Shown: positions 42,701-52,388, counted from the first letter of the stretch. The stretch is DNA of 58,405 nt from Citreicella sp. C3M06 (GCF_018860705.1 NZ_JAHKQA010000082.1:1-58405), one strand, 5' to 3'. A program made the numbers and translations. Notes: a model not told the origin generated them from the sequence alone.

Positions 42701-45700
42701 GGCTGAATCGGCTTGACCTGATCCGCTACGGGCGGTTCGAAAACCACACACTTGATTTCGGCGAGGCCGCGGATGGCCCCGACGTGACGCTGGTGTTCGG
42801 TCAGAACGAGGCGGGCAAAAGCACCGCCTTTTCCGCATGGCTCGATCTGCTCTACGGCCTGCCGTTGCAACATTCCTACGATTTCCGCTTTTCCCGAAGC
42901 GATCTGATGGTGGGCGCGGTGCTTGACGGGCCCGAGGGGCCGCTGACCCTGCGGCGCACCGGCAAGCGCAAGGGGTCATTGACCGACGATGACGGGCGAG
43001 AGGTCGATGAGGGCCGCCTTGCCGCGCTGCTGCACGGGCTAGGGCGCGATGCGTTCCGCACCCGGTTTTCGCTCGATGACGCCACCTTGCGGCGCGGTGG
43101 CAAGGAGATCGCCGAGGCGCAGGGCGATCTTGGGCAATTGCTTCATGCCGGGTCTTCGGGCCTGTCGGGGGTTTCCGACATCCTGTCGCAGACCGAAAAA
43201 GAGATCGACGATTTCCATAAAAAGGGCCGCAGCAAGAGCACGTTGGCGCTTGGCAAGGCCGAGCTGAAACGCATCGACGCGGCGATGGCCGACGCCCAGC
43301 TTGACCCGCGCGAACATGACCGGATGCGGCTTGCGCTGGACGAGGCGCAAACCCGGCTGAGCGCCGCCACCACGGCGCAGGACGAAGCGACCCGGGCGCT
43401 GGCCCTGCGCGAGGCTGCCGATGCGCGGCGCGCGCTGGCCCGCCGCATCGCCGAGATCGACACCGCGCTGCAGGCCTATGCCGATGGGCCGGACCTGCGG
43501 CCCGACGCCGTTTCTGGCGTGCGCGTTGCGGCGGCGGCGATCCGCTCTGCCCGCACCGCTCAGGCCGAGGCCACGCAGGAGGGCACCCGCGCAGCCGAGG
43601 AGCTGGAAACCCTTCAGGCCGATCCGCAGGGGCTTGAGGTGGCGGCGCTGATTGCGCAGCTCGAGGCGGCGGAATTCGAAGATGGAAAGCCGCTGCTGGG
43701 CCGGGTCTACGGCGCGGAAGCCGACGCTGAAAAGCTGGGCGCACGGCTTGAGGAGATCCGCGCCGAGGCGCGGGCGCTGGCCGAGCAGATCGCAGGGCCG
43801 GGCGCTGATCCGGCGCAGATTGCCCTGCCACGCGCCACGCTCGCCAGCTTGCGCGAAACGGCGGATGCCGCCCGCGAGGCGGCGCGCGATCGGGACCGCG
43901 CGTTGAAGGCTTTGGCCGAGGCCGAGGCAACGCTGGGCGAAACCCAAGAGATGCCCGATGGCTGGCAACAGCTGGGCGATGCGCTGGATGCGCTGGCCCC
44001 GGACCCGGCCGATCTTGCCAACAGCGCCCAGCAAGCGGGCGAGGCGGCGCGCCGGGCCGCGAGCGGCCTGCCGCAAGGCTGGGCCGCGCTGGCGCAAGCG
44101 GGCCTGCCCGAACTGGCAGAGCTGCGCGCGGTGGAAAGCGCGGCGCAAGCCAGCGAACGGGCGCTCGCCGATGCCACACTGCGGCTTGAGGATACGCGCG
44201 AACAATTGGCCGAGGCCAAGGCCAGCTATGATGCGCAAACGGGCGCGGGCGCGGTGGTCAGCGACGCCGCCATCGCCCAGACCCGCGCCCTGCGCGATAC
44301 GCTCTGGGCCGATCATCGCGCCGCGCTCAGCCCTGAAACGGCGGACAGCTTCGAAGCAGCGATGCATGAGGACGACGCGGCACGCCAGCGCCATGGGGAA
44401 ACGCGCGAGGCGCGGGTGCGGCTCGAAGGCATCGTGGCCACGATCGACCGTCTGACGGCGCAGCTTGCGCGGCGCGAGGCCGACGCGCGCAGCGCCGCCG
44501 AAGCAGCCCGCAGCGTGGCACAGCAAGCGGATGCAATGGCGGCGCGGCTGGGGCTTGCCGCTGGCACCACGCCCGGCGCCTTTGCCAGCCGCTGCGATGC
44601 CATACGCGCCGCATCGCTTGCCGCGCTGGAGGCAGAGGCCGCCAGCAAGGCCCATGACGCCGCCAGTGCCGCGCGCGCCGCGGGGCTGGAACAGGTGACA
44701 TCCGCATGCATAGCCCTTGCCGGACAGCCGCTGAGCCTTGCCGAAGCAGAGCGTCTGCGCGCCGATCTTGAAGCCCGCGCCGCACGCATCGCACAACAGG
44801 AAAAGGCGCGTACGCTGGTTGCCGATCAGGCCCGCGCGGCAGAGCAATTGCAGGCCGCCGAGGCGACGGCGCAGGGCACATATGACGCGGCGGTCGCGGG
44901 GCTGTGGTGCGCAGGGCTGTCGCCGCAAGAGCTGCTCGCGCAACTGGATCGCGCGGCAGAGCTGCGCGAATTGCTCGACGATGAAAAGGACAAGGCGCGC
45001 CGCGTCGGGCTGATGCGCCGCGCGCTTCAGGCATTCGAGGCGCGGGCCGGGGATTTGCGGGCGCTGCTGAACCTGCCGCAGGCCAGTCCGGCCGCGCTGA
45101 TCCGTGCCGGGATCGTGCGCAGGGATGCGGCCGAGCATACCGCGCGCGCCATCGCCGCCGCCGAGGCGGCGCAGCGCACGGCGCAGGTGACGGCGGAGAA
45201 ACAGGCCCAGATCATCACGCACTCGCAGGCCGAGATCGCCCGCCTTCTGGCAGGCCAGTCGCTGCCCGAGGGCGGCGATGCCGAAGCGCAGGTCGCGGCG
45301 CTTTCCAGCCGCGACGCCCTGCGCACCGAGCGGCGCGAGGCCGCAAACGCCTATGCCGCACAGGCTGCCGGTCACGATCAGGATCGGCTGGCGCTGGAAG
45401 AGGCCGACCCCGACCCGGCCCGCAGCGTGCATCTGGCCGATGCGCTCGAGGCGGCAAAATCCGACCGCGACGCGGCGCTGGTGGCGCAGACCGAAGCGCG
45501 CCAGACGCTCAGCGATGCGCTGCGCCGCACCGGGGCGGCCGGGCTGGCGCAGGAGCGCGCCTCTCTGCTGGAAACCCTGCGCGAAGAGGCCCGCCACGCG
45601 GTGCTGGCCCGCGTCGGGTTGATGGCGGCGCGCGGGGCGCTGAGCCGCCTGCGCGAGGATCGGCGCGGCCCGATGCTCACCGCGACGCAGGCGGCCTTTG

Positions 45701-46065
45701 CCACCATGACAGGGGGCGACTGGCCACGGCTGGAAACCCGGCCCGGTGTCAATGGTGAACAGCTTGTCGGTGTGCGCGAGGATCGCAAGGTTGCCGCCGA
45801 GGCCATGTCGACCGGCACCCGCGCGCAGCTCTACCTTGCGCTGCGCATCGCCGGGCACGCGGATTTCACCCGCCGCTTTGGCCCGCTGCCGTTTGTCACC
45901 GACGATATTCTGGAAACCTTCGACGATGGTCGCGCGGGCGCGGCGCTCGAGTTGACCGCGAGCATGGGGCAGCTTGGTCAGGCGATCATGTTCACCCACC
46001 ACGCGCATCTGGTGACGCTGGCACAAGAGCGCATTCCGGGGCTGCGGGTGATCTCGCTGGATTAA
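42697..46065 (+). CDS. SbcC/YhaN-type AAA ATPase with long coiled coils
   Basis: The 1122-residue protein has an N-terminal Walker A (VFGQNEAGKSTAFSAWLDLLYG, about residue 30). About 850 residues of Ala/Glu/Arg/Gln-rich heptads follow, and the C-terminus has the YhaN-type signature AMSTGTRAQLYLALRIA and Walker B PFVTDDILETFDDGRAGAALEL. It is the ATPase partner of the upstream metallophosphoesterase and is co-translated with it. Such pairs act on DNA breaks or hairpins; YhaO/YhaN roles are less studied than SbcCD. Its TAA overlaps the convergent lacI-type stop by 3 bases. Confidence 0.88.
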   Translation: MRLNRLDLIRYGRFENHTLDFGEAADGPDVTLVFGQNEAGKSTAFSAWLDLLYGLPLQHSYDFRFSRSDLMVGAVLDGPEGPLTLRRTGKRKGSLTDDDGREVDEGRLAALLHGLGRDAFRTRFSLDDATLRRGGKEIAEAQGDLGQLLHAGSSGLSGVSDILSQTEKEIDDFHKKGRSKSTLALGKAELKRIDAAMADAQLDPREHDRMRLALDEAQTRLSAATTAQDEATRALALREAADARRALARRIAEIDTALQAYADGPDLRPDAVSGVRVAAAAIRSARTAQAEATQEGTRAAEELETLQADPQGLEVAALIAQLEAAEFEDGKPLLGRVYGAEADAEKLGARLEEIRAEARALAEQIAGPGADPAQIALPRATLASLRETADAAREAARDRDRALKALAEAEATLGETQEMPDGWQQLGDALDALAPDPADLANSAQQAGEAARRAASGLPQGWAALAQAGLPELAELRAVESAAQASERALADATLRLEDTREQLAEAKASYDAQTGAGAVVSDAAIAQTRALRDTLWADHRAALSPETADSFEAAMHEDDAARQRHGETREARVRLEGIVATIDRLTAQLARREADARSAAEAARSVAQQADAMAARLGLAAGTTPGAFASRCDAIRAASLAALEAEAASKAHDAASAARAAGLEQVTSACIALAGQPLSLAEAERLRADLEARAARIAQQEKARTLVADQARAAEQLQAAEATAQGTYDAAVAGLWCAGLSPQELLAQLDRAAELRELLDDEKDKARRVGLMRRALQAFEARAGDLRALLNLPQASPAALIRAGIVRRDAAEHTARAIAAAEAAQRTAQVTAEKQAQIITHSQAEIARLLAGQSLPEGGDAEAQVAALSSRDALRTERREAANAYAAQAAGHDQDRLALEEADPDPARSVHLADALEAAKSDRDAALVAQTEARQTLSDALRRTGAAGLAQERASLLETLREEARHAVLARVGLMAARGALSRLREDRRGPMLTATQAAFATMTGGDWPRLETRPGVNGEQLVGVREDRKVAAEAMSTGTRAQLYLALRIAGHADFTRRFGPLPFVTDDILETFDDGRAGAALELTASMGQLGQAIMFTHHAHLVTLAQERIPGLRVISLD

Positions 46066-47084
46066 CCCACCGTCGAGCTGCGCACCACGAGGCGCGGCTC
46101 GGGGCCGGTCAGGATCGGAGCGCCGCCGGTTTCGATGGCGCCGATCAGCCCGGCGGTGGCGATCTGCGCCACCTCGTCGAGCCGCAGGTTCAGCGCGGTC
46201 AGCGGCGGCGTCTCGCTGCGGGCCCGGAAGCCGTCATAGCGAGTGGCGACCTTGACGTCGCCGGGCACCGACAACCCGGCCTGTCGCAGCGCCGCCATGG
46301 TGCCTGCGGCCATGGCGTCGATCGGGGCCAGCACGCCATCGATCGGCAGCCCCGCCGCGATGTCTTGCAGGATCGCCGCCGATGCGCCGCGTTCCGCGTC
46401 GGCCTCTGGCACCACATGGACCCGTGCCGCCAGCCCGGCCTGCGCCATCATCCGCTCGTAGGTCTGGCGGAAGAACAGGTTCGACTGCCGGGTGCTCTGG
46501 CCAAGGATCAGCGGCATGTGGCGGACCCCGGTCTCGAGCAGATGCGAGATCAGCAGCTCTGCCATCCGCTGGAAATTCATGGTTACGCCGGGGCCGGGTG
46601 CACCGTCGCGCAGACCAATCACCATGGTCGGGATGCCGCGCTGGCGCAGGCGGGCAAGATTGGCGTCGTCCTCTTCGGGTTCGATCATCAGCAAGCCGTC
46701 GAAGGGCACGCTGGACAGCGCCTTGCTGGCCTCGCGGATCGGCGGAACCAGCACCAGCGCCATGTTGTGTTCCAGCGCCGTCACCGCTGCCGAGGCGGCA
46801 ACCTCCATCAGAAAACCCAGCCGGGCAGAACCCGCAGCCACCGCTGTCGGCATCGAGGAAAACACCGCAATCGTGTTGGTGCGCCCGGTACGCATGCCGC
46901 GCGCGGCAAGGTTGGGCACGTAGCCAAGTTCGAGAATCGCCCTGTCGATGCGCGCGCGGGTGTCCTGATCGACCTTGCGCTTGCCGCTGATCGCGTTTGA
47001 CACCGTGCCCGGAGAAACCCCGGCCGCACTGGCGACATCTACCACGGTGACCCTGCGCCGGGGCCGTCTCACCTGATCTTCCAT
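46062..47084 (-). CDS. LacI-family transcriptional regulator
   Basis: The 340-residue repressor has an N-terminal HTH with hinge helix (VTVVDVASAAGVSPGTVSNAISGKRKVDQDTRARIDRAILELGYVPNLAARGMRTGRTNTIAVF) and a periplasmic-binding-protein-like effector domain for a sugar or nucleoside. It is divergent from the ABC operon at 47443 and lies 4.6 kb from the decayed sugar-transport locus it may once have governed. A CG-centred palindrome about 90 bases upstream may be its operator. Confidence 0.92.
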   Translation of the reverse strand: MEDQVRRPRRRVTVVDVASAAGVSPGTVSNAISGKRKVDQDTRARIDRAILELGYVPNLAARGMRTGRTNTIAVFSSMPTAVAAGSARLGFLMEVAASAAVTALEHNMALVLVPPIREASKALSSVPFDGLLMIEPEEDDANLARLRQRGIPTMVIGLRDGAPGPGVTMNFQRMAELLISHLLETGVRHMPLILGQSTRQSNLFFRQTYERMMAQAGLAARVHVVPEADAERGASAAILQDIAAGLPIDGVLAPIDAMAAGTMAALRQAGLSVPGDVKVATRYDGFRARSETPPLTALNLRLDEVAQIATAGLIGAIETGGAPILTGPEPRLVVRSSTVG

Positions 47085-47442
47085 ATCAAGTCTGCCCGAT
47101 CATTGTGCGTGTAGGACCAGTGTACGCATGGATTGCCGCTATGGGCGAACGGAATTGACGTCACGACCTTATAAAACGATTTTCATCGTAAACGCCCCCA
47201 TCGTCAGGCAGTGCAATCGTTTTGCCCGGCCCGCTAAGAACGATCCGGCCCTGTGGCTGGCACTGGTCGATTGCGGTGGTTTCGAGTTTGCAACGCAGGT
47301 CTCGAACAGGTGCAATCGGCCCGGTGGCGGTCTTCTCCGGGCAACGCTGCGCATCACGCTGGCGCGATGTCCACCGATAGAGGGGTTCCACAACCCCGGA
47401 TTCCATGCGCATCGTTCGCGGGCAGGAACAGGTATCACGGCC
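47085..47442. other. Divergent regulatory region between lacI-type gene and ABC operon
   Basis: No gene is seen in these 358 bases. They hold the candidate LacI-type operator near 47172-47189 and must carry promoters for both directions. An in-frame extension of the permease frame runs through here but reads as noncoding text. Confidence 0.5.
47172..47189. promoter_or_regulatory. Candidate LacI-type operator
   Basis: TAAAACGATTTTCATCGT contains a CG-centred AAAACG-ATTTT half-palindrome and an ACGAT-tttc-ATCGT repeat. The position, about 90 bases before the regulator's start, fits autoregulation. Weak evidence. Confidence 0.3.
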
Positions 47443-48249
47443 GTGAGCGAACCGCCCGATCATATTCCCTCGCAAGGGGCCAGGCGCCGCAGATCGCCAA
47501 CCAGAGCGCGCGCGCTGCTGCCATTGCTGTCCTTCGTCTTTGTGCTTGGGCTGTGGTGCGCCGTCGCCACCTCTGGCGTGGTGCGCGAGATCATCTTTCC
47601 GGCGCCGTGGTCGGTCTGGTCCGCCACGGTCGAGATGTGGCGCAACGGCACCTTGCAAAAGGATCTGGCGGCCTCGCTGAGCCGGGCCGCGGTGGGCTAT
47701 GGTCTCGGCGCGGCGCTTGGGGTGGCGATGGGCGTGCTGAGCGGGCGCATCGCGCCGGTGCGGGTGCTGCTGGGCCCGTTCCTGAGCCTGCTGCGCCCGA
47801 TCCCGGCGATCGCACTGGTGCCGGTTGCCATCGTCTGGTTCGGCATCGGCGAGGGGGCGAAGTATTTCGTCGTCAGCTACACGGTGTTCCTGACGGTCTG
47901 GTTCAACACCCATCAGGGCATGGCCTATGTGCCGCAGGTCTGGCTGCGCGCGGCGCGCAGCCTTGGTGCATCGCGCCTGCGCGAGCTGTGCACCGTGGTG
48001 TTGCCCGCCGCCGCGCCGCATATTCTTGCGGGGCTGCGGCTGGGGGTGGCGCTGGCCTTTCTCAGCCTCGTCGCGGCAGAGCTGTCGGGGGCGTCATCGG
48101 GCCTTGGCTTTCGCTTGCAGGAGGCGCGGCAATACGTGCGCACCGACCGGATGTTCGCGCTGCTGATCATTCTGGGGCTGCTCGGGGCGCTGGCCGATCA
48201 GGCGGTGGCGTGGCTTGGGCGCAAGCTCGTGCACTGGGAGCGGGCCTGA
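47443..48249 (+). CDS. ABC transporter permease (SsuC/TauC type)
   Basis: The 268-residue permease has about six membrane helices and the binding-protein-dependent EAA loop (WLRAARSLGASRLRELCTVVLPAAAPHILAGLRLGVALAF). The family imports nitrate, sulfonates, taurine or thiamine precursors. The start is taken as GTG at 47443, because the frame upstream (to 47128) is low-quality text and the first helix (LLPLLSFVFVLGLWCAVA) then lies near residue 25; the ribosome site is weak. Its TGA overlaps the ATPase start (TGATG). Confidence 0.85.
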   Translation: MSEPPDHIPSQGARRRRSPTRARALLPLLSFVFVLGLWCAVATSGVVREIIFPAPWSVWSATVEMWRNGTLQKDLAASLSRAAVGYGLGAALGVAMGVLSGRIAPVRVLLGPFLSLLRPIPAIALVPVAIVWFGIGEGAKYFVVSYTVFLTVWFNTHQGMAYVPQVWLRAARSLGASRLRELCTVVLPAAAPHILAGLRLGVALAFLSLVAAELSGASSGLGFRLQEARQYVRTDRMFALLIILGLLGALADQAVAWLGRKLVHWERA

Positions 48250-49034
48250 TGCCGACAGGTCGGGTCAGGATCGAAAATCTGACGCTGCGCCATGACGGCG
48301 ACGCCGGGTGCATCGACGCGCTGACCGGCTGTTCGCTGACACTGGCGCCGGGCAGTTTCACCGCGCTTGTCGGCCCGTCGGGCTGTGGCAAATCCTCGTT
48401 GGTAAGCGCCATCGCCGGGTTTCTCGCCCCCGTCGACGGGCACATCACGCTTGACGGGCGGCGCATCACGGGGCCGTCCCCCGAGGTGGGCGTGATCTTT
48501 CAGCAATACGCGCTGTTCCCGTGGTTCACCGCGCTGAACAACGTGCGCTACGGGCTGCGGCAATTCGCGCTGCCCCGGCACGAAGAGCGCGCGCGCGCGC
48601 AGGCGGCGCTGGCCGAGGTCGGGCTGGAAGCCGATGCCGACAAGTACCCTGAACAGTTGTCCGGCGGCATGCAGCAGCGCGTGGCCATCGCGCGCACCTT
48701 TGCCACCGACCCGCGTGTGCTGCTGATGGACGAACCCTTTGGCGCGCTCGACGCGCAGACCCGGGCGCAGATGCAGGATCTGCTGCTGGATGTCTGGCAC
48801 AAGCACCGCGCCACGGTGCTGCTGGTGACCCATGATGTTGACGAGGCGCTGCGGCTCGCCGACGATGTCCATGTCATGAGCCGGGGGCCGGGGCGGCTGA
48901 TCCGCCATTATGCGCTGAGCCAGCCGCGGCCGCGGACGCTGTCGCACTCCGGCGATGCACTGTTGCAGGTGCGTGACGAAATCTTCGCGCTGCTGCGCCA
49001 GCAAATCGACCGTCCCGCAGACCTTTCCACGTAA
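48249..49034 (+). CDS. ABC transporter ATP-binding protein (SsuB/TauB type)
   Basis: The 261-residue ATPase has Walker A GPSGCGKSSLVSAIAGF, Q-loop FQQYALFPW, signature LSGGMQQRVAIARTF, Walker B VLLMDEPFGALDAQTR and switch His in LLVTHDVDEALRLAD. It energises the permease encoded just upstream, whose stop overlaps its start. Confidence 0.93.
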   Translation: MPTGRVRIENLTLRHDGDAGCIDALTGCSLTLAPGSFTALVGPSGCGKSSLVSAIAGFLAPVDGHITLDGRRITGPSPEVGVIFQQYALFPWFTALNNVRYGLRQFALPRHEERARAQAALAEVGLEADADKYPEQLSGGMQQRVAIARTFATDPRVLLMDEPFGALDAQTRAQMQDLLLDVWHKHRATVLLVTHDVDEALRLADDVHVMSRGPGRLIRHYALSQPRPRTLSHSGDALLQVRDEIFALLRQQIDRPADLST

Positions 49035-49044
49035 AGGATCGCCG

Positions 49045-50019
49045 ATGACCCGCCTTGCCCTGACCGCCCTTGCCGCGCTGCTGCCAGCGCTCGCCCATGG
49101 CGAGCCGCTGGTTCTGGCATGGAGCCCCAATCCACATACCCCGCAGATCGATATCGCCCTGCAAAAGGGCTATTTCGACGCCGCCGGGCTCGAGATCGAG
49201 CTGGTCTCTTTTCCCACAGGGCGCACCGGGTTCGAGGCGCTGACCGGCGGGCAGGTCGATGTGGCCTTCATGGCGGAATTTCCCGCCGCCATCGGGGCGC
49301 TGGTCGGGCAGGAGTTTTCGGTGATCGGCGATCTGGCGCGGTTTACCGGCAACCGCGTGATCCTGAATGGCGCCACGGTTCTGCGCGGGGGCGAGGGCAG
49401 GGCTGCCCTCCCGGAGGATCTCGCCGGTAGGCGCATCGGCACCACCATCGGCACCAATGTGGATTACGCGCTGGACCGTCTGCTGCATCAGGCCGGGGTC
49501 GAGGCCGAGGTGGTCAGCGCCGCGCCCTCGGATCTGGTTCCGGCGCTGGCGCGGGGCGATCTTGATGCCATCATGGCGTTTCCGTCCTTCTACAGCGCTG
49601 CGCGCGACAGGCTTGGCGCGGATTACGCGGAACTGCGCCTGCGCGGCTATGCGGCCCATTTCATCCTTGCCGCCGGGCCGGGGATGACCGGCGCGCGGGC
49701 GCAGGAGCTTGATGCCTTTATGGCGGCGCTGGTCCGGGCCGATGCCGATGTGCGCGCCGACCCTGCCGCGGCGATGGCCGCGGTCAGCGCGTCGATGCAG
49801 GGGGCAATCACCCCCGAAGCGCTGGCGACGATCTGGCAGGATGTCGATGTCGGGCTGAGGCTGGGCAGCGATCTGGTCGAGCTGCTGGTATCCGAGGCGG
49901 ATTGGATCACGGTGCAAGGCGTCATCAAGGCCGAGCCGCTGAGCTTTGACGAGATGCTCGGGGTGATCGATGCCGGGCCGCTGCGCCGGGCCGCGCCCGA
50001 GGCGGTCGATCTGCCCTGA
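49045..50019 (+). CDS. ABC transporter substrate-binding protein (NMT1/TauA-like)
   Basis: The 324-residue periplasmic protein has a short signal (LALTALAALLPALAHGEPLVLAWSPNPHTPQIDIALQKGYF). The NMT1/SsuA pattern follows, with GGQVDVAFMAEFPAAIGALVGQEF and GTTIGTNVDYALDRLLHQAG. The ligand could be a sulfonate, nitrate or thiamine precursor; no diagnostic enzyme is nearby. AAAGGA precedes the ATG at 49045, 10 bases after the ATPase gene. It converges on the racemase gene. Confidence 0.88.
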   Translation: MTRLALTALAALLPALAHGEPLVLAWSPNPHTPQIDIALQKGYFDAAGLEIELVSFPTGRTGFEALTGGQVDVAFMAEFPAAIGALVGQEFSVIGDLARFTGNRVILNGATVLRGGEGRAALPEDLAGRRIGTTIGTNVDYALDRLLHQAGVEAEVVSAAPSDLVPALARGDLDAIMAFPSFYSAARDRLGADYAELRLRGYAAHFILAAGPGMTGARAQELDAFMAALVRADADVRADPAAAMAAVSASMQGAITPEALATIWQDVDVGLRLGSDLVELLVSEADWITVQGVIKAEPLSFDEMLGVIDAGPLRRAAPEAVDLP

Positions 50020-50664
50020 TCAGCTGGCGCGAAAGCCGATGGCCGCCGCCGCCAGATGCGCCGAAGCGCTGACCCCGTCGATCAGCGGCACGGTGCAGCG
50101 CGCCGACAGAGCACCCGTCAGCGGTGCCATTCCGGCGCAGCCCAGCACCACGGCCCCGGCGCCATCGACTTGCGCAAGGGCGATCTCGTCGGCCAGCCGC
50201 GTCAGCACCGGCGCGCCGCCCGCCTCGATCTGCAACACCGGCAGCCCCGACGCCCGCACCGAGGCGCAATTGCCCGCATAGCCGCCGCGCGCGATGTTCT
50301 CTTCGATCACCGGGATCGAAACCGCCAGCGACGTGACCACCGAGAATTTCCGCCCCAGAAGCTCCGCCATCACATAGGCAGACTGCCCGATGCCCAGCAC
50401 CGGAAACGGCACCATCGCCTGCGCCTGCGCCAGCCCGGTGTCGTCGAAACAGGCGATCACCGCCGCATCGGCGCGGCACTTTGCCAGCAGCGCCAGCATC
50501 CCCGGCACGGCGGCATCGCCATCCTCTGGCCCCTCGATGGCGGGTGGCCCATCGGCATTGGTCAGCCCGGCGATCTGCGCGCCCGGCAGCGCGGCGCGGG
50601 CGGCGGCGACAATGCCATCGGTCATCGCCTGCGTGGCGTTGGGGTTGATGTAGACGATGCGCAT
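50020..50664 (-). CDS. Aspartate/glutamate/hydantoin racemase family protein
   Basis: The 214-residue enzyme has the paired cysteines of this family in VIACFDDTGL (about residue 75) and VVLGCAGMAPL (about 180), and starts MRIVYINPNATQAMTDGI, as in hydantoin racemases. It probably inverts the alpha carbon of an amino acid or hydantoin. The ATG overlaps the upstream permease stop (TGATG), making it the last gene of the Pot-type transport operon, so its substrate is likely what the transporter brings in. Confidence 0.88.
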   Translation of the reverse strand: MRIVYINPNATQAMTDGIVAAARAALPGAQIAGLTNADGPPAIEGPEDGDAAVPGMLALLAKCRADAAVIACFDDTGLAQAQAMVPFPVLGIGQSAYVMAELLGRKFSVVTSLAVSIPVIEENIARGGYAGNCASVRASGLPVLQIEAGGAPVLTRLADEIALAQVDGAGAVVLGCAGMAPLTGALSARCTVPLIDGVSASAHLAAAAIGFRAS

Positions 50665-51500
50665 CACACACCTTTGCCAGCGTCGGACCCCATCCGCGCC
50701 CGGCGCTTGCCAAGGGCCCAGACGGTGGCAAGAAACACCCCGATGATGGCCAGCGAAAACAGCGTCGTCAGCGTGCCAAGCGCATAGATCACCGGCGTGG
50801 TGACATTGGTGGTCATCCCGAAAATCTCGAGCGGCAGGGTGTTGTAGCTGCCCGAGGTTAGCAGGGTGCGGGCAAATTCGTCATAGCTGAGGGTAAAGCC
50901 AAACAGCGCAACCCCGATCAGCGACGGCGCGATGATCGGCAGCACCACGTATTGAATGGTCTGCCAGGCGGTTGCGCCCTGATCGCGTGCGGCTTCTTCG
51001 TAGCTGCGGTCAAAGCGGTTGAACACGGCGAACATGATCAGCAGGCCAAAGGGCAGGGTCCATGTCAGCTGCGAGCCGAAGCCCGAGGTCGCCCAATGAA
51101 CCTTCAGCCCCAGTTGCTGAAAGATCAGCCCGACGCCCAGCGAGATCAGGATCGACGGGATCACCAGAGACGTGATCGCCAGATAGAACAGCACCGCCGA
51201 GCCGGCAAAGCGCTTGCGAAACGCCAGCCCCGCCATCACCGACACCACCACCGTGGTGACCATGACCATCAGCCCCAGCGCGAGGCTGCGCCGGAAGGCG
51301 CCCCAGATGTCGCCCACGGCCTGCTGCTCGAACAGATCGGCGAACCAGTGCAGCGACACCCCGTTCATCGGAAAGGTCAGCCCACCTTGCGGTCCCTGAA
51401 AGCTCAGGATGCCGATGGTCACCGTCGGGCCATAAAGAAACAGCACGAACAGCACGAAGATGGCCGCCAGCACATAGAAACTGCGGGGACGTTGCTCCAT
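50664..51500 (-). CDS. ABC transporter permease (PotC type)
   Basis: The 278-residue inner-membrane permease (AAIFVLFVLFLYGPTVTIGILSF at the N-terminus, six helices) has the EAA loop EEAARDQGATAWQTIQYVVLPIIAPSLIG. PotC-type permeases serve polyamine, opine, amino-acid or putrescine importers. It follows the PotB-type gene by 3 bases and overlaps the racemase gene. Confidence 0.92.
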   Translation of the reverse strand: MEQRPRSFYVLAAIFVLFVLFLYGPTVTIGILSFQGPQGGLTFPMNGVSLHWFADLFEQQAVGDIWGAFRRSLALGLMVMVTTVVVSVMAGLAFRKRFAGSAVLFYLAITSLVIPSILISLGVGLIFQQLGLKVHWATSGFGSQLTWTLPFGLLIMFAVFNRFDRSYEEAARDQGATAWQTIQYVVLPIIAPSLIGVALFGFTLSYDEFARTLLTSGSYNTLPLEIFGMTTNVTTPVIYALGTLTTLFSLAIIGVFLATVWALGKRRARMGSDAGKGV

Positions 51501-51503
51501 GGC

Positions 51504-52358
51504 TCAAAGCTCCTTGCGGATGTTCACGAAGCGCAGCAGCACAGCGATGATGATCAGAACGGTGGCCAGCAAGACCACGGCGGTGGCGGCCGCAGACGGG
51601 TATTGCAGCAAGGCGATGTCGTTGGAAATCAACCGCCCGACATTGGCGCTCTGGCTGCCGGACATAAAGCGCACGGTGACGAAATCACCCATCACCAGCG
51701 TGACCACGAAAATCGTGCCGATCATGATGCCGGGCTTGGTCAGGGGGATGATGACATGGCGCAGGATCTGCGCGCCGCTGGCGCCATTGTCGCGCGCCGC
51801 TTCCAGCAAAGAGCGATCGATGCGCATCATGGTGTTGAAGATCGGCACCACCATGAACAGCGTATAGAGATGCACAAAGGCCAGAATGACCGAGAAATCC
51901 GAATAGAGCAGCCACTCCAGCGGCTCATCGATCAGCCCCCAGTTCTGCAGGGCGGTGTTGGCGATGCCATTGCGCCCAAGGAACGGGATCCAGCTGATCA
52001 TCCGGATGATGTTCGAGGTCCAGAACGGGATGGTGCACAGCAGGAACAGCGCGATCTGCATGGTCTGCGAGCGCACGTGAAAGGCAAGGAAATAGGCCAC
52101 GGTAAAGCCGATGAGCAAGGTCAGCGCCCATGTCACCGCCGCGTATTTGAAAGTGGCAAGGAACACCTTGTAGGTGACCGGCGAGCCGAACAGGAACTGG
52201 TAATTGTCGAACTGAAAGGCCGGGTAGATGGAAAATTCCGTCGCCCCCCAGAAACTGACGATGACGATCATCACGATGGGCGCGACCAGAAATGCGATCA
52301 TGACCAGCGCCAGCGGCGTCGCCTGAAGCCAGCCAAATAGCGTGCGATGCGCGTTCAT
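51504..52358 (-). CDS. ABC transporter permease (PotB type)
   Basis: The 284-residue permease has six helices (LALVMIAFLVAPIVMIVIVSFWG first) and the EAA loop LEAARDNGASGAQILRHVIIPLTKPGI. It pairs with the PotC-type permease. It is separated from the binding-protein gene by 129 bases that form two strong hairpins. Confidence 0.92.
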   Translation of the reverse strand: MNAHRTLFGWLQATPLALVMIAFLVAPIVMIVIVSFWGATEFSIYPAFQFDNYQFLFGSPVTYKVFLATFKYAAVTWALTLLIGFTVAYFLAFHVRSQTMQIALFLLCTIPFWTSNIIRMISWIPFLGRNGIANTALQNWGLIDEPLEWLLYSDFSVILAFVHLYTLFMVVPIFNTMMRIDRSLLEAARDNGASGAQILRHVIIPLTKPGIMIGTIFVVTLVMGDFVTVRFMSGSQSANVGRLISNDIALLQYPSAAATAVVLLATVLIIIAVLLRFVNIRKEL

Positions 52359-52388
52359 TTCGCCAGAGCTTTCGACATGTCCCGCCTC

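Noticed and set aside
43039-46026. 995-codon open frame antisense to the YhaN-type ATPase gene
   Set aside because: The plus strand has Walker A, signature and Walker B motifs at the right places; the minus text is a compositional mirror of Ala/Arg-rich coiled coil.
47128-47442. N-terminal extension of the SsuC-type permease from ATG 47128
   Set aside because: The extra 105 residues are Arg/Pro/Asn-rich with no family match and would fill the whole divergent promoter region.
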